From positions 310,001 through 374,000 of the forward strand of contig JADWOT020001326.1 of NCBI GenBank assembly GCA_036345935.2: a stretch of DNA of 64,000 nt, written 5' to 3'. How positions within the stretch are numbered: position 1 is the stretch's first letter; each line of letters starts with the position of its first letter. Made by a program: the position numbers and the translations under genes. Below are positions 12,165 to 25,099 of this stretch, piece after piece. This stretch comes from Taenia hydatigena (lineage: Eukaryota; Platyhelminthes; Cestoda; Cyclophyllidea; Taeniidae). The notes beneath the pieces were generated by a model. That model was not told the DNA's origin and made no database searches. It was given only the letters and a program-made list of their open reading frames with translations.

Positions 12165-15100
12165 CTACAATTCCAACTTAGCATCACTCTTCCACTCGCA
12201 TATTGCTCAGACTCTACGTTTGCGTGGTCGTACACAAATTCAAAGCCGAAATGTGTAATTCTAACAGTCATTACCGCCGGCCAGGAATAATGTGACAGGA
12301 AACTCACGGAGGGAGCAAACGGCAGTTGAGAATATCCTTCTTCCTCTTCTCCTTTTCTAGTTCATCCATTCGAGTTTTCACCTCTTCTTCCAACCGACTC
12401 GAGTAGTTTTCCATCATTTTGAACATGTGCTCTACAATGTTTGTTTTTCTTGTGGGATTGTGGTGGGGATCATGTACAATAGCAAACCTACTTCTCTCTG
12501 ATCATTCGTTGAATCTCTTCGTTTAGTTCCTTGAATGTTGGTCTTAGCCCAGGATTGGCCGACCATGCTCGCTCAACAATGGCTCTGTAAGTTGGTTGGA
12601 CACCCGTCTCATGAAGCTGGGATGGAAAATCGAGCGGTGGTTGGTGGATGATTCGCCAGCAAAAAAGGACGTGATCCGACGCAAGGTTACGCAACTCCCT
12701 TTAGACCTTTAATAATGCCCTTCTGTAGCAGCAGCCTATTTCTTTTGCAGCTTCTTTGACAATTCTACGCTATACCGATGCATCAAATGCCAAATGCGGC
12801 AAATATTTATAACTAACTCAAAAATACCCCGGTTGGCATAGCCGTTCCAGCAACGATCGTGATGGTCTTTACTTGTGCCTTCACTACACCATAAGTGAAC
12901 AGTGCTAAGTCTAAATACATCTGGAATCCTCCTGTGAAGACTTTGATAAACTCATAGTGATATCCTGGGGTGCGAAGAAATACTCGCTCGTGGCCGAAAA
13001 GGGGGTTTTTCTTTGCTCCTGACGCGTTCTATAATCTCTTCTGCTGAAGCATCTTCCATTCCATATGGTTTCGTCTGACAGAAGACTTCGTGCATTATTA
13101 TACCGAATGCATAGACATCGCCCGGCTTGGTTCCAACTAACGCCAAGGTCTCATCACACAGCAGCTCAGGCGCTGTCCACAATTTTTCTATGGGTGAGAT
13201 ACAATTTGGGAGGGTAACGAATGTAACTAACCTTCGGGGTTGGTTGAAGGACAACTGTCTGTCAAGTTGTAGATTTTAGGAATGCCAAAGTCGGTGACTT
13301 TTAAGACGTATCGGCAATTAACGACGCAATTGGCCGATTTGAGTCTTCCATGGGCTTTGAGGCTTGTGCTGTGGAGGTACTCCATTCCCTTGTAACGTCA
13401 TGTTAGAGGTTGTAGTTACAAATATTGGAGAGAAGAGGTTTGTTCAAACACCATAAGATAGCATTGACTCACCCGAACTAAGTCAGTCATGAGAGAGACC
13501 TTGAAATCCCAGTCAAATGTGATGCTTTTGTTGTTGATAACATCCTACGCATGGAAACGCAGTAGCAGGTAAGTCGGCAGCATGTGTCGTGTATCACTAA
13601 AATTGAATGTCTGTTGCACATGAATGGAATCAGTGTTAGAGTTACGGACGTGTGTTTCTCTCCAAAGGCTGTTGTGTAGCCTTTGCAAGAGGTGTGAGAT
13701 TGGAACATGGCAGTAGTCTTCATTGCCCTCTCATTTATAGTTCTAACGGCAATCCTTTAATTGGTGGAGAATATCAGTTTTGGACGACCATTTTGCAGTA
13801 TGTGGAACAGAACGAAAAGCATGGTGACTGGGTCAATGTTCTACGAAGGGGCTAACACAAAGCAACTCTGCTCGTTGTTGGAGGAGTCCTTTTGTGAGGA
13901 TGTTTATGAAGCGCTTATGAAGTAAGTTTCCACTGTAGTTCACCAGTACGTTCCCATCCGGCGTGCCCAATATCCCTTTCTTTCTGGAACAATCTCAACT
14001 GTACTTCATGTCTATCCCTGTAAGTCAGCCAGTAGTCATGCTCTTGTGCATTGTGCCATAACTTACCCGAATTCGTCAGCAAATCGCTGCTATCATTAAA
14101 GGCATATAAGTGTGGAAAATCTTGGAAATGAAAGCAGTGATGTGGATGGGTGCTCCTGGCTAATTAAATAAGGGGGAATTATATTATCACCTGAAGACTT
14201 CCTCGATGACAGCAGTGAAAAACAAGACTGAAGGACTGCGGCGTCACACAGCATCCCATGAAAGTGTTGACATCTTCGTGTCGAAGTTCTCGCAGTCCCG
14301 CAAGGTAATCGATTAACCGTGAGCGCAGTGGTATGTGAGATAGGCCCAATTTCTTAACGTAGACTTGAACTCTCTAGAACAACAAGCCAAGCAAAAGAGG
14401 TAGCAAAAGCTGTTATAACGCATCGCTTGAGGTAGCAACATCTGCGCAATAGCATGATGTGCACAGTTGGGAAACGCAAAATCATTTAGGTTTGTTCCTC
14501 TCACTTTAAGGTGGATCTCAGCTGCGATGGTGGGGGCAATGCTAATTGCACAAACAATACCGGCAATCGAGCACTTCTACAAACGAGTATGTCGTGCTCG
14601 AGATTTTGCTTTTTCTTGAATGATCATCAATAATTGAGGCGATTAATCTACTGTCCTCACACCTCGCACGACTCCACATTCCTGATAATAGAGGAATATG
14701 CGTCATTACTGACATAAAACAGAAGCAGTTAAAAAGGCAGCTGGAGGTGTTAAGCAAAGAGTTAACAGAAGAGCTGCTGACATATAGGAGATGGTGAAAT
14801 AGCCTGTTGACCGCCTACAGCCACACCGAGTAGGAAGCATAGGGCAAGGTGTGCAAGTGATGCGTGCTAAAGCCAATACTAGACAATCAGTGATGCAAGG
14901 ATTTCTTCGCCACGTGATCGGACATGGCAGGATTGTACTACCCATCCTGCATACCAGAAGTCGACTCTTCAAATTCCTCGGAGGGAGGAGGATACACACT
15001 GCCTTATGCTCATCATCAGTGTCAAATGTCATCTTTCGACGCATGAATACAACCATTCAACCCCGTTCTGTTTTCAGGCACTACCTATTGGCTTTTAGAA

Positions 15101-18100
15101 GGAAAACACTCCTCCCTGATTACATGCTGCGGACCTAGTGTACATAACTTCATTGCATTCCTCTTACTTCAAATAATTAATAACATTCGTATGCAGCACT
15201 ACTTGAACACGACTAGAGCCATTAACACCTTGCACTTACATTTAACGCTGCCGACATGGACATAACGTACATTTAGTTGAGCAAGCCTTCCTTTTCGCGA
15301 CCTTCGTAGAGGGTCTTCAATCATGTTCGACGCTGCAATCGAGGCTCGAGGTGTAGGTAGGAGTGCATAGAAGGAAGTACGGACATTCGAACTCGACACC
15401 GCATCCATTTGCAACTGAGGGGTTTGTTGAGACTGAAAGTTATCGACCATTCAGTTAACAACATTTTAAGGCTAAAAATATTCTTTGTTATTTAATTCCT
15501 CTGAAACATTCTTACGTCACCGCATTCATCCACCAGTGGATTTCCATCGTCATCGCTGAATGTAAAATCGCCTTCCACAAAAACGAGTTTGAGTGAATTA
15601 AAGTGCCGGATCTTACACACAATCCGTCTAAATTGACCACATCAGTGGAGATGCACAATTTGCTCTACCTGTATACCAACACAATTGCCAAGTAGATAAG
15701 ACCAACGTTGAACAATCCAAATAGATTTATCAGTAGAATATTTTGTACTGGCTCTAAAGGATAGATACGCAGCAAGAAAGGAAATGAAATCTGGTGGTAG
15801 TCTAGTATCACTCTTTTCGCATACCAATTCCACAAGGCGCAAGTAGGTAGCATGTACGTTGAGGTCCGCGTCCATCGCCTGGCCATTTCATTGTACTCCA
15901 TGGCTGGGAGAGCATTAGTGGATGATGGATGACATCAATGAGATTGAAGATGTCTGCATATCTCTTTGCTTGGACTCCAATATTAGCCATCTCAGTGACG
16001 TTGGACTTGAGGGAGAAGAGAAGGAGGTCGAAGATGCCTTGCGAGGTATCGCCATTTTCAATTTGGTAATGGAAGGTGATGGAGGGCAGTGTAGGCACTT
16101 TGATATGTGAGAGGGTGCGCAGTGGTTCGAAGAGACCAGCAGAGGAGGCGATACTGCTACCACCCTCTTGCAGCAATTGGACTTGTATCAGTCGCATTGC
16201 TAGCGCTGCCCCACTAGCCACTGAGAGGTTGATTTGCTGCCAAGAGGAAACCAACTCACCAGCGCACAAGAAATCCTCTATGCTCTTATGCGTATATTCA
16301 TGGGTAGGAGTTAGTTCACTGCTAGAGGTTGCACCCACGCTCTCTTCCTCCTCCATTAAACATAGGTTGGGTGTTGAAATACATTACTGTTAAATTTAAT
16401 GGCCGAATTTACCTATATTAACACCAGTCTCATCCCCTCCTATTCACCCTGGAAGTTATGACATCGCGCTGCTCTATGGGATGCCTTTTAACTAAAGTAT
16501 TAAGGACTTTACAGGTAGACATCGATTTAAAAGCGGTAGTGTGTGCAATAAAACAAATCTGCAAACCACCTGTTCTTAGTGCATCACCTCATAACTAAAA
16601 TCATGTTGGTGACGCAGTTATTTACGGCAGTCGGAGTTTTTCGCTGCTAATTGCAAAACCACCTAAAGGATGCATGATTTGTGTTAGCTGCGTATAGTTA
16701 AAATGTAGGAGAAATGTAGAATGAGGGCGAAGTGATGCAGATTACCTCCTTATACGGTATTGACACCTCATCGTATCTGGTGCCCTTGGGCAGTGCTGTG
16801 ACAACGATAAGCGAACGACCAGCAGCCCATGTGGGTTCGGCTCGAGACAAATGCGCTCCCCATGCACGCAAGGCATCGTAAGTAAGCATATCCGTGGGAT
16901 CCACGTGCATGAGTGCGATCCGCCCTTGCTTAATTCTGCCGAAGTTCTTAACGCCCACTACAAATTTCACTGCCAGTTCTGGTCTTGCTAATATCAGGGC
17001 CACTGAAAAAGAGGTTTAAGCGAGTAACGAAGGGAAACAACTCGCATTTGGAACAAAGTGATCGCTTACCATCCAAATGATCTTCCAATGGCTCTAGTAA
17101 TCTCGTAAAATTTGTCGCCGATGTGATATGGACACTAGTTAAGAGTTCAAGCACGCTGTGCCTGTTTCTGGAGAGGCGAAGTGTTGATAGGATTGAATCT
17201 AATATCTCAGGAATGTGGAGGATGGTAGTGCGTAAATCGTAGAAAAGTGCAATGCGCCTCCATCCACTGTTGATGAGATAGACAAAAATGCCTCGTAGAA
17301 TAGTCCTGCGCTGAACTACAACAGATACCGCAGCGATGGGTGGAGGGTATAAACCACGACTACTGTCGTGGAGGTGGTTGACAAAGACAGAGGTGGAACC
17401 CAACACTTGACAGTAGTAGGAGATCTGGTAGAGTTGAGATCGTTGCCGCTCCTTTGGGTTACCAAGATTGATCCATTCGTTCACCAAATTACAGTCGCTA
17501 GCTAAGGGAGGCCCCAGTAACACGCTGAACCCCGCAGAGTTTGACGCGTTTTGCTAAAATTGCAATACAATTATTTTAATGCATGAAACACATTTTGGTG
17601 GCAAGTACATGTGAAATAAAATATTTTCATTATCTCCACCGCTACTTGCAATGACGTGTGCCACAATTGGTTAAGGATAAAAACGCGGAAGCAGAGGGAT
17701 TTGTAAGGAATAAACTTAACAAACCTAGGTGGGGCGGATTGATGTAAAATGGGCGAACAATGCATCAACGTTAAATTCCAACTTAAAAGTGTTGCCAAGA
17801 ATTTGCGCAGATGCTGACATTGCAGTGTTAGGCTTATTAGTGAATGCTAACACCTAGCTCTGACGCTGGTTACTTTCTTATTTCATTGATGGTTATTTGG
17901 GCAGTGGAGATGGGATAAACACAGCATTCGATACTGTTACGAGAAGGCGTTAGAATACGGAGGTAGTGAATGTCACCATGCTATTTCTTTCTATAAGCAA
18001 CCCGATTTTCGGGATTGAGGTAGCTCTGCTGTCACATAACGTGGTTACCATTCCACCACATCTCAAAATTGAGTATGATGACACTGGATGAGTTGGTGGT

Positions 18101-18530
18101 TAAATAGCATGGGTTTGCCTTGCATCAGACGCGTTCACATGGCACTCACACGTACAAGGTCACCTCAGCGTAAGTGTCAACACTGCTCGAAAGGCTGTCA
18201 AATTCTACCACGACGAACCTGTAAGTTTTGCAGAATTTCGTACAGCACGCTTGCTCTCGAGGCCTCCTGCATTGAGCAGCCAGACACCCGTATGTACTCC
18301 AGAGCAGAAAAGAAACTTGTCTCACCGTTCGCCGGCACCAATGAGCGCACGTAGTGCACAGCTGCGGCGACGCTGTGAGCGATGTTGAAGTGCTCCATAT
18401 CGGACGAGCACCCAGGGTCAGAGACGAATGTGTAGATAGTGAGAAGATTTCGACCACTCGAAGAAACCTCATTTTCTTCACCGAGGACGTCAAGGATGGT
18501 CAAGGTGATCAAGAAAGCGACCAGAAGCAT
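10722..18530 (-). CDS. Receptor-type (membrane) guanylate cyclase, cyclase region damaged
   Basis: Single-pass receptor that would make cyclic GMP on ligand binding. Read on the minus strand, the exons join in phase: 18530-18219 (ATG, signal peptide), 17553-17070, 17002-16746, about 16341-15825 (ANF-receptor ectodomain), 15753-15669 (membrane segment), 15627-15516 and 15432-15271 (juxtamembrane), 14373-14191, 13544-13473, 13388-13232, 13187-12988 and 12616-12492 (kinase-homology domain), 12448-12308 (dimerisation coiled coil), then cyclase exons about 12164-12010, 11632-11458, 11057-10959 and about 10867-10722. The start is chosen because ATG at 18530 opens a hydrophobic signal peptide, [17 protein letters not shown]. 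Introns are often tiny (44, 43 and 71 bp). About 936 codons precede the cyclase domain and read without a break if one intron uses a GC donor. The cyclase exons carry a TAG, a deletion with frameshift and a lost acceptor. So the gene is either a recently inactivated receptor, a receptor lacking cyclase activity, or misassembled at its 3' end. Confidence 0.85.
12308..12448 (-). CDS. Guanylate cyclase dimerisation helix (coiled coil) exon
   Basis: Encodes [20 protein letters not shown] followed by an acidic and basic heptad-like run ending CRLLPP. This is the linker coiled coil that pairs two cyclase domains. The 43-base intron in front of it (12491-12449, GTAGGT...ACAAG) removes an in-frame TAG that follows REK, and the phases match. 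It ends at CC/GTGAGT. Confidence 0.85.
12492..15432 (-). CDS. Guanylate cyclase kinase-homology domain exons
   Basis: Exons 15432-15271, 14373-14191, 13544-13473, 13388-13232, 13187-12988 and 12616-12492 build the pseudokinase that regulates receptor cyclases. Visible motifs in order: [17 protein letters not shown] (the retained beta-3 lysine), [54 protein letters not shown] where a true kinase has [39 protein letters not shown], and [19 protein letters not shown]. The HG in place of HRD marks it as a family-typical pseudokinase. The roughly 0.9 kb intron 15270-14374 and the 0.65 kb intron 14190-13545 hold open frames I regard as chance. The PPFRPR to LHETG join keeps phase only with a GC-AG intron (12987-12617). 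Confidence 0.82.
15516..15753 (-). CDS. Guanylate cyclase membrane-spanning and juxtamembrane exons
   Basis: The 85-base exon 15753-15669 encodes [20 protein letters not shown], a clear single membrane helix followed by the positively charged VYRR. It joins the ectodomain by a 71-base intron (15824-15754): GGAATTG/GTATGC to CTTTAG/AG, giving CGIEPVQN. The next exon, 15627-15516, continues in frame with [20 protein letters not shown] and ends GGTGAC/GTAAGA. A competing open frame overlaps the same DNA without the intron, but only the spliced reading links the conserved WPG...PCG motif to a membrane helix. Confidence 0.8.
15825..18530 (-). CDS. Guanylate cyclase ectodomain exons (ANF-receptor ligand-binding fold)
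   Basis: Four exons encode the extracellular ligand-binding region. Exon 1 (18530-18219, 104 codons) holds the signal peptide and ends at an ACAG/GTTCGT donor. Exon 2 (17553-17070) opens with [20 protein letters not shown], the typical receptor-family start of the binding fold, and contains a candidate N-glycosylation site. Exon 3 (17002-16746) carries [15 protein letters not shown] and ends before GTAATC. Exon 4 (about 16341-15825) has the conserved [18 protein letters not shown] strand and the membrane-proximal MKWPGDGRG...APCGI signature that precedes the membrane in this family. Its 5' border is weak, since the acceptor at about 16341 lacks a pyrimidine tract, so a further short exon between 16746 and 16341 is possible. 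The sequence is highly diverged, so the ligand cannot be guessed. Confidence 0.8.
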
Positions 18531-21500
18531 CTCGTTTTATCGAACGATTATGTAAGGAATTGAAGAGGTGTGAAATGGTTTCAATTTATATGTAAGCGGT
18601 TGATGTTAACGCCCCTTCTTAATGCACATAAGCAATTAATGTAGGCGTTAACGGAGCTAAAGTTTGCTTGGCATGATGGAGCAAAAGATGCTGAAGTATT
18701 TTATTAGCGAATTTTTTGCAGCTATTTAACACACTAGGAGAGGTTGGAAGGTTGCATGCATGAAGCTTAATAAACTGCTCCCATCAGAATAACCGATGGG
18801 TAGGCCAGTGCATTAACTTTATGAATAGCTGGGACGATTTCGCTGACAATATACTCTAACACCTTTAACTTAATTATGTCACGCAAACTCCAATTCCGTC
18901 AACGCCTGCATTAATTGCTTTTGTGAGTTAAGAAGGGACGTTAATATCAACCGCTTGAATACAAATTGAACCTATTCCACACCTCCCCTAATTCTCCAAT
19001 ACAAGTTGCCCTACTGATAAATCTACTTGGACACTTTAAAGGCACGCTGGGCTGTTACGAATCAGTCATTCTTGAGATGATGTTTCCGTTGAAGACTTTG
19101 CAAATCCTCAACAGCTGTAGCAGTAGTGAAAGATCATGAAGGAGAGGCTGCTGTGGGTAGCTTTGGAACGAAATAGTGCCGCTGTGCGATAGATTTGTCC
19201 ACCACTTTCAAAGTAGTTTACACCCCTACTTTCGCAAAGGCAATAAATTTTACTTGTTAGGCGAGAAAAATGGGACCATGCAATTTGTAGCTCGTTTGGG
19301 ACACACAGATGGAGGTCTGGATGGAGGAATTGCTGTTAATGTAGGCTAGTATCGAATGGGTGCAATTCACCTGTTTTGGCGTGACTAGGAACACTGTTCA
19401 CGGCGGCAGATTTGACCTGGAGAATAGTCACATGGGTGGAATGTATATAAGGTGCTTCGCGAAGGCCCATTTATGCCATGCTCATGAAGTACAGCCAAAC
19501 GCAAACTCTAGCGCTAAATTTGCAGAAAGGATAGGATGGCACTTACTTAAGCAACAAAGACACTGTGTAAGTTTCATTCGTTCGTTTTATCTCTCCTTAA
19601 CTTTCTCACGCAGCTGACAATGTTCGCCGATCTAGTCAATGGCTATTATGAATTAATGCTGTTCATATGACAGCTGCTATTAGTTACTAGTTCGTTAACA
19701 TCTAGTGCGTACAGGCTTCGAATCAATGTCCTTGCATACGTTTGAGACACTGCTTAATTTGAGCTTAGGAAAAATAATTTTGCTAAAATAAATTCGTATT
19801 TTTGAATTTTGTTCTTGTTCTGCATATGCGAATATGTAGTTATTAATAGTTCTGTGATCCTTTTGGCATCAGATCTTATCAACGTGTAACGAGGGGTGAG
19901 GCATTGCCGTACGTTCTTCAATTGTGAACAAGAAATTGCCTGCCAAATCGATTAGTTTGCCACCTGAGAGCGGTCAAAGTATTCCAGACCAAGACCCTTC
20001 GTTAAAATTCAATTTTTTCCTTCAGCCAAAAAGATGCTGCTGGCCTTGATAAAAAATGTTAATGCCTGCTTTGGTGGATAGATGCGAAAATTCGACCAAT
20101 CAGCACCATTACACAGCAAGTAATATTGCATCATTTCATCCCACCATCTAAATGGCTTTCTTTTTTTTCTTTTTATTGATAATTTGTTAATATAACATGT
20201 TTGAGGCATTGTATTCCCTTTTAGCAAAATTTGTTTCAGTTCTTGCACTTGTAGAATGGCATGCTCTTAAAGGATTGCTGGCGCTGGCAGCTTTTATTCC
20301 TCCCCTTCGAAGAATTTCGGCGTTTGTTTCGATGCACCAGCACCGCCGAAATGTTGCCTTTTGTATTGATTTCAATTGCTAACGAGAGTTGCTGTACTTC
20401 GAACCCGTTATGTACAATATCCTGATCCATCGCTATGATATTTTCAAGCCTCATAAGGCCACATTGATACTTGAAGGTTTCCTCTTACGACACGTGTTGA
20501 AATGTTAATGCTGGCGTCTTTTAACTGGGAAAATTTCACCTAAGCTTGTTCACCGGATTCTGCATCTGCTAATGAACCTAAGTAGCAAATGCGCGTTTTC
20601 TTGCAAGCTAACAAGCCCAAAAGCGACTATTATAACCATGGATCCAACTTTTGGATGTAGGGCTTGGATGTCAATCAGAATTCAAACGAAAATCTTGAGG
20701 CTCTCTAATTTCACACTGGACCCAGTGGCTGACACTGTTATTTTGTATGACGCCCTTTGAACGGGCACTCAGTTAGTGACCTGTAGGGTAATAAGCCTCA
20801 AATGACATGTTTCACTAGACATAGGAATACTTAGCTCACTACTCATCATCGTAGCCAGTTTTCGTTCTCAATGAACATATTCCCCAGAAAGGCACTGTAT
20901 CCGCTCAACGATGACAAACTAAAACATTGGTTGATGTCGGAGTCATGGGAGACCATGACGTTTGTTGCAGCCAAGAAGAAATCGTACAGAGGGGCACAAA
21001 TGTTTAAGTGGATTCTTCTTGGAAGTTAAATCTCCCGGTTTCAAGTTAGTCTTTTCACTCTAGGCCTTCGTATCAAAATTCTTTTTGAATTTCTCGCTCC
21101 TCTGCTTACCTCCCTACATATCCCCGCTGCTTGCAGATCACACGCTACTCTGCGTCCGTCCGCATACAAGAGCGTACGGATTTTCAAAGGGCACGACTAC
21201 ACAATGCAGGGCACCACGTGCACCTGCAGGCTTGGTGTTCATGTGGCTGACCGACTAACTCTCAGGCGGATAAGGATGTTACGGTCACCAGGTTTGTTCA
21301 TTTACGCGCATCTAAAATGTTTATTCGACTGCAACACCCGAGTGGTAATCTGTAGACTCAGAGAGAATTACGACTTCCCAAGGGCCGATGAGGAGAAACA
21401 AAACAGGAATACAGATCTATGTGAAGTAAGAAGACGTGTACTTAAATCAGAACTGAAAAAAATTGTAGGTGAAAGCGTCATTCTGATCAGATAACGATTC

Positions 21501-24500
21501 ACTCAAGACACACACAGTCTGGTTGAATTTGAGGTCGAACGCGTTAGCAGCGATAAATAGAGCCTAGCACTTTGTTGAATTTTTATTTTGCAAGGCACAT
21601 ACTCTATTCAGTTACAATTCCGGGGTTGTTAGAATTAGAATGCACTCCCACTTGCCTCAGCCTACTTAATCGCTGATGTCTCTGTAGTTGTTGAGATAAT
21701 GAATTGCATGCAATGCTCTATTTTTGCCCTATACAGCTATAATTGACTAGCATTAGAACCTTAGTGCATCGATTAGGCAACTATCCCCTCATGATCAGTC
21801 TCATGCGAAATTGCCTAGCCTTCACAGATTGAGGTCACAGTCATTTGTCCTTTGCTAGTTTGTAGAATAGTGAAATCTGTGATGAATAATTTTTTTGGGT
21901 TTATGAACGTGGATTAAGCTGGTACAAGTTGTTAGCCTCAATTGGTGTCATTATTGCAAACAACACAACCACTGGGCATTGTGAGGGAGATTTCTCATCA
22001 AATAGGTGCTACCTGTGAACGTATTGAGCGGTCATTCTGCAGCTTCAACATTGAGCATCGCATTTCAATTTGTCAGAGCTGAAATCCAATTTGTCAATTT
22101 ATTTGCTTTATTTGTCCCTTTATTTCGACCTGTGACTCACTCAATAGCAGGACTCATACCTACCATTTTGTGTGCTGATTCATTTATTCATTTAATTGTT
22201 GCTCCCCACTTACCAAACAAAACATTTTTAGCATCCTAGATATTTTTCTGCAAAAAGACATTGCTTCAAAACCACGACACAATAACTGGTAGCTTTCGCA
22301 CTTTGAGATGCTATTCTGGCTCTTTTAGCCTGTATTTGTAGCAGAGTGTAGCTCGGATGACTGATCAGTCTGAAACTTTGACTGCCTTGGAAAACTAAGG
22401 TCTTCTACTAAAGGACAACTTGGCACAGTAACAACAACGCTCCCAAATACCATTGCAGCGATGTACCGATATTCGACTTCAGTTTGCTCTTTTCTACGAT
22501 TTTGAAATAGAAAAATCAGATTCTCATGCTGTTTATTCTCTAGCTGCTCCGGCCACATCCAACTGTCCTCCGATTAATCTCCATGCTTGGCTCTGCTACT
22601 ATCATGTTATCTTTCACTGTATCATATTTTTTATTGAATAAAATGTGTGACGCCCAAAATATTTGATTTTTCATTTATAGAGAACATATGGATTATCACC
22701 AGGCATGCATTTCGAGAGCGAGGCTCTATATTTTGGAAACTTTAAGGAAACGTATACATTGTAGCGACTACACGAAGAGATGATCATTTCGATCCCATAA
22801 CTTCACAGTTTTGCCGGACACCACTTCAGTGACAAATAATTAATTCTTTCTTCTTAATGTTTGTTGAGTTTTAAGCGAACGCTCAAACAGGTGATGGTAT
22901 TCCACTTTCGCCAAAGTGATTTCAAAGCGAACACCTTTGTAAGGCCGTTTCTATTGACCTTCGAGTCTTTTTAATGTCCTAAAGGTGCGTCTAATTTTTT
23001 TTATTAAGTTTCTAGCCTGACTGTAGTAGAACCTTGGAAATCGAGTCTTTTTGGTCCCCAATGGATCTACTTCCACCAATGCTCGCGTGGCTGCTTTTAA
23101 CAATTGTACTATTCTAAGTATATCAAACCGTGCCTCCAACTGCAGTGCGGAAGCTCGTGCGATCAATCTGCGTCAGAATGCGTGATGTCTGAGGCTCAGT
23201 TGATTACGAATTAATAACGTAACTATGCGCTTTCTTGTTGAGAACCACGTTAATTAATGCTTTAACCCTTGCCCCTATTGTGAGTTTTATGTCAACTCTC
23301 TGCGATAGCAATATTAATAAGAGTTGGTTTTGACTCCATCTAAGGTCCATGGCAACTTCTCGTTCTTTGAGGATATTATTGGCGCCCATCGCATTAAAGG
23401 ATGTCAAATTTTGCATAGTCTGAGGAAAAATGAGTTAGATTTAAGGTGACGTTTCACAAGTTTGCACCGTTTTTTAGTGTTTTAGCACGACCCCATATTT
23501 TGCACTTGAATCCTCAATTGCATGGGCTGAACTATTGTATTTGAGACTTCCTACTCAATGGCAGGCTCCTTCGTTCAAATTATCACGGTAGCAGCTTGAT
23601 TGGAATCGTTCCTTGCTGCCAACGGATTGCACTGCATCGTGGTTCACATACCGGCAGTCCACGCATTGGCATACACTTCCAGCTTACGAGAGCATAACAG
23701 TAGTTCATTGACAGCTGCTATTCTCCATGGGGTGAATGACTTCTCCCGCATATTATTGCGATCAATTCGCTATTTAGATGGCAGCAATAAATGTTTAACT
23801 TCCTGACTGGATTGTAGTTCGGAGATATAGAGGCTAGGTTAGATAACTCGCATACTTAGGTTGCAGCTGCACTGATGTATAGGCTTGATACTACGTGGTT
23901 AAATGCATAAAGATTGCAGAACCGTCCATTTGTGAGTGATATAAGTTAGTTTGAACATTTTCAAGGTGGAAATTCTATAGTATTTGTGCCTATCGATTGG
24001 CACCACGTAGAGTGGTGGCGAACCCGTGGGTCTGGCCATTGCATTTCGAAATCGGTTGCCATGTTTATTTGGGGCACGCACCAGTGAATAATTGCACTCC
24101 GAATTCGGTTTGCTCTTTTCTATGCCTTCATGAAAGAAGGTTTCAGGCTCTCACGCAGATCAATGAATCGTTGGTCTAATTACGCCTCACTGACCTCCGG
24201 CTTATCTCTTTGTCATTCGCAATGCCCTCATGTTTGACTGTGTTGCCTTAATAACATGCGGGTTCGCGGGGTGTCATGTTCGTGTGCTATATTATTTGAT
24301 CTTTAAAATGTGTAATGGACAAAGTGTGGGGTGTCCTTATTCGCACAGATGGCCTGGATTATCAGCAGATACGCATGTTTGGTGCTGCGACCGAAATTTA
24401 AAGTAAATGCCACAATTCGAAGAGCCAATGTCAGTTAGGACGAATAAATTAGTAACAACGAATCACAAAGCTTTGTTATCACACGACTTCATTGATGGTT

Positions 24501-25099
24501 CACCTAGCAGGTGAGATTGCATATATATATTTGGTTCTTCTGTCTCATTCAGCTAACCATTCATGTTGTCTTGCTCCCATCGAAGAAACGCATAGACCAT
24601 CATTTCCTTTCGCAATGCAAAACAATATTTATTTTAAGCATAGGATTAGGAATGCACATTAGAAATGCACCTTGGTTGCCTCGATAGCAATCTTTAGTGG
24701 TAGGCTACCGATTTCTTATCTATTATGTATGCGCTATCCCCATAGGTGCCTTGTATATTTCCGTTGGAGCCAGCCTTAGTCTCCGACTAGTCAGCTTTAC
24801 AGAAATCCATGCCATCTAAAATTGAGATCATCTCTTTCTTTCGCGCAGATCTATTAGGGGTCAAGGGAGGCACATAAGATGTGGGTTTGATGACGTCTTG
24901 AAATGGGTGGAGAGCATTCCTCCTGCTTACGCCTCTCTTCTCATGCCCCATATAAACGCATCGTCAGTGAGTGCCTCCTTCGTCTGCTAATGCGTTCCGT
25001 ACGCTCACTCATATTGCGACCCGCAGAAAACAAATTGTCCTTGCATGACATGAGATTTCGCCGGTTCATTGGTCGTGTCTACTCCATTTTAAAATAGCA
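18531..25099. other. No gene recognised; probable 5' flank of the cyclase then intergenic
   Basis: The first few hundred bases on the minus-strand upstream side should contain the cyclase promoter and 5' UTR, but no clear TATA box or initiator stands out. Further on there are only short frames: a 96-codon plus-strand one at 21204-21494 and 77-85-codon ones at 19360-19617, 22006-22239 and 22325-22558. None has a motif I recognise. Confidence 0.45.

Noticed and set aside
13842..13925. Plus-strand frame reading [20 protein letters not shown] in another cyclase intron
   Set aside because: Only 28 codons, no partner exon and opposite strand to the gene.
14706..15138. Open frames of 116 codons (minus) and 95 codons (plus) inside the cyclase gene
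   Set aside because: They lie in the 0.9 kb intron between two kinase-homology exons that join cleanly without them, and the minus frame cannot be reached in phase by a good acceptor.
15642..15901. Two alternative minus-strand frames of 77-78 codons over the membrane-helix exon
   Set aside because: They ignore the 71-base intron; only the spliced reading links the WPG...PCG motif to the membrane helix.
16076..16393. Plus-strand 105-codon frame
   Set aside because: Antisense shadow of the cyclase ectodomain exon.
18088..18563. Plus-strand frames of 88 and 69 codons opposite the first cyclase exon
   Set aside because: Shadows of the signal-peptide exon, with no independent support.
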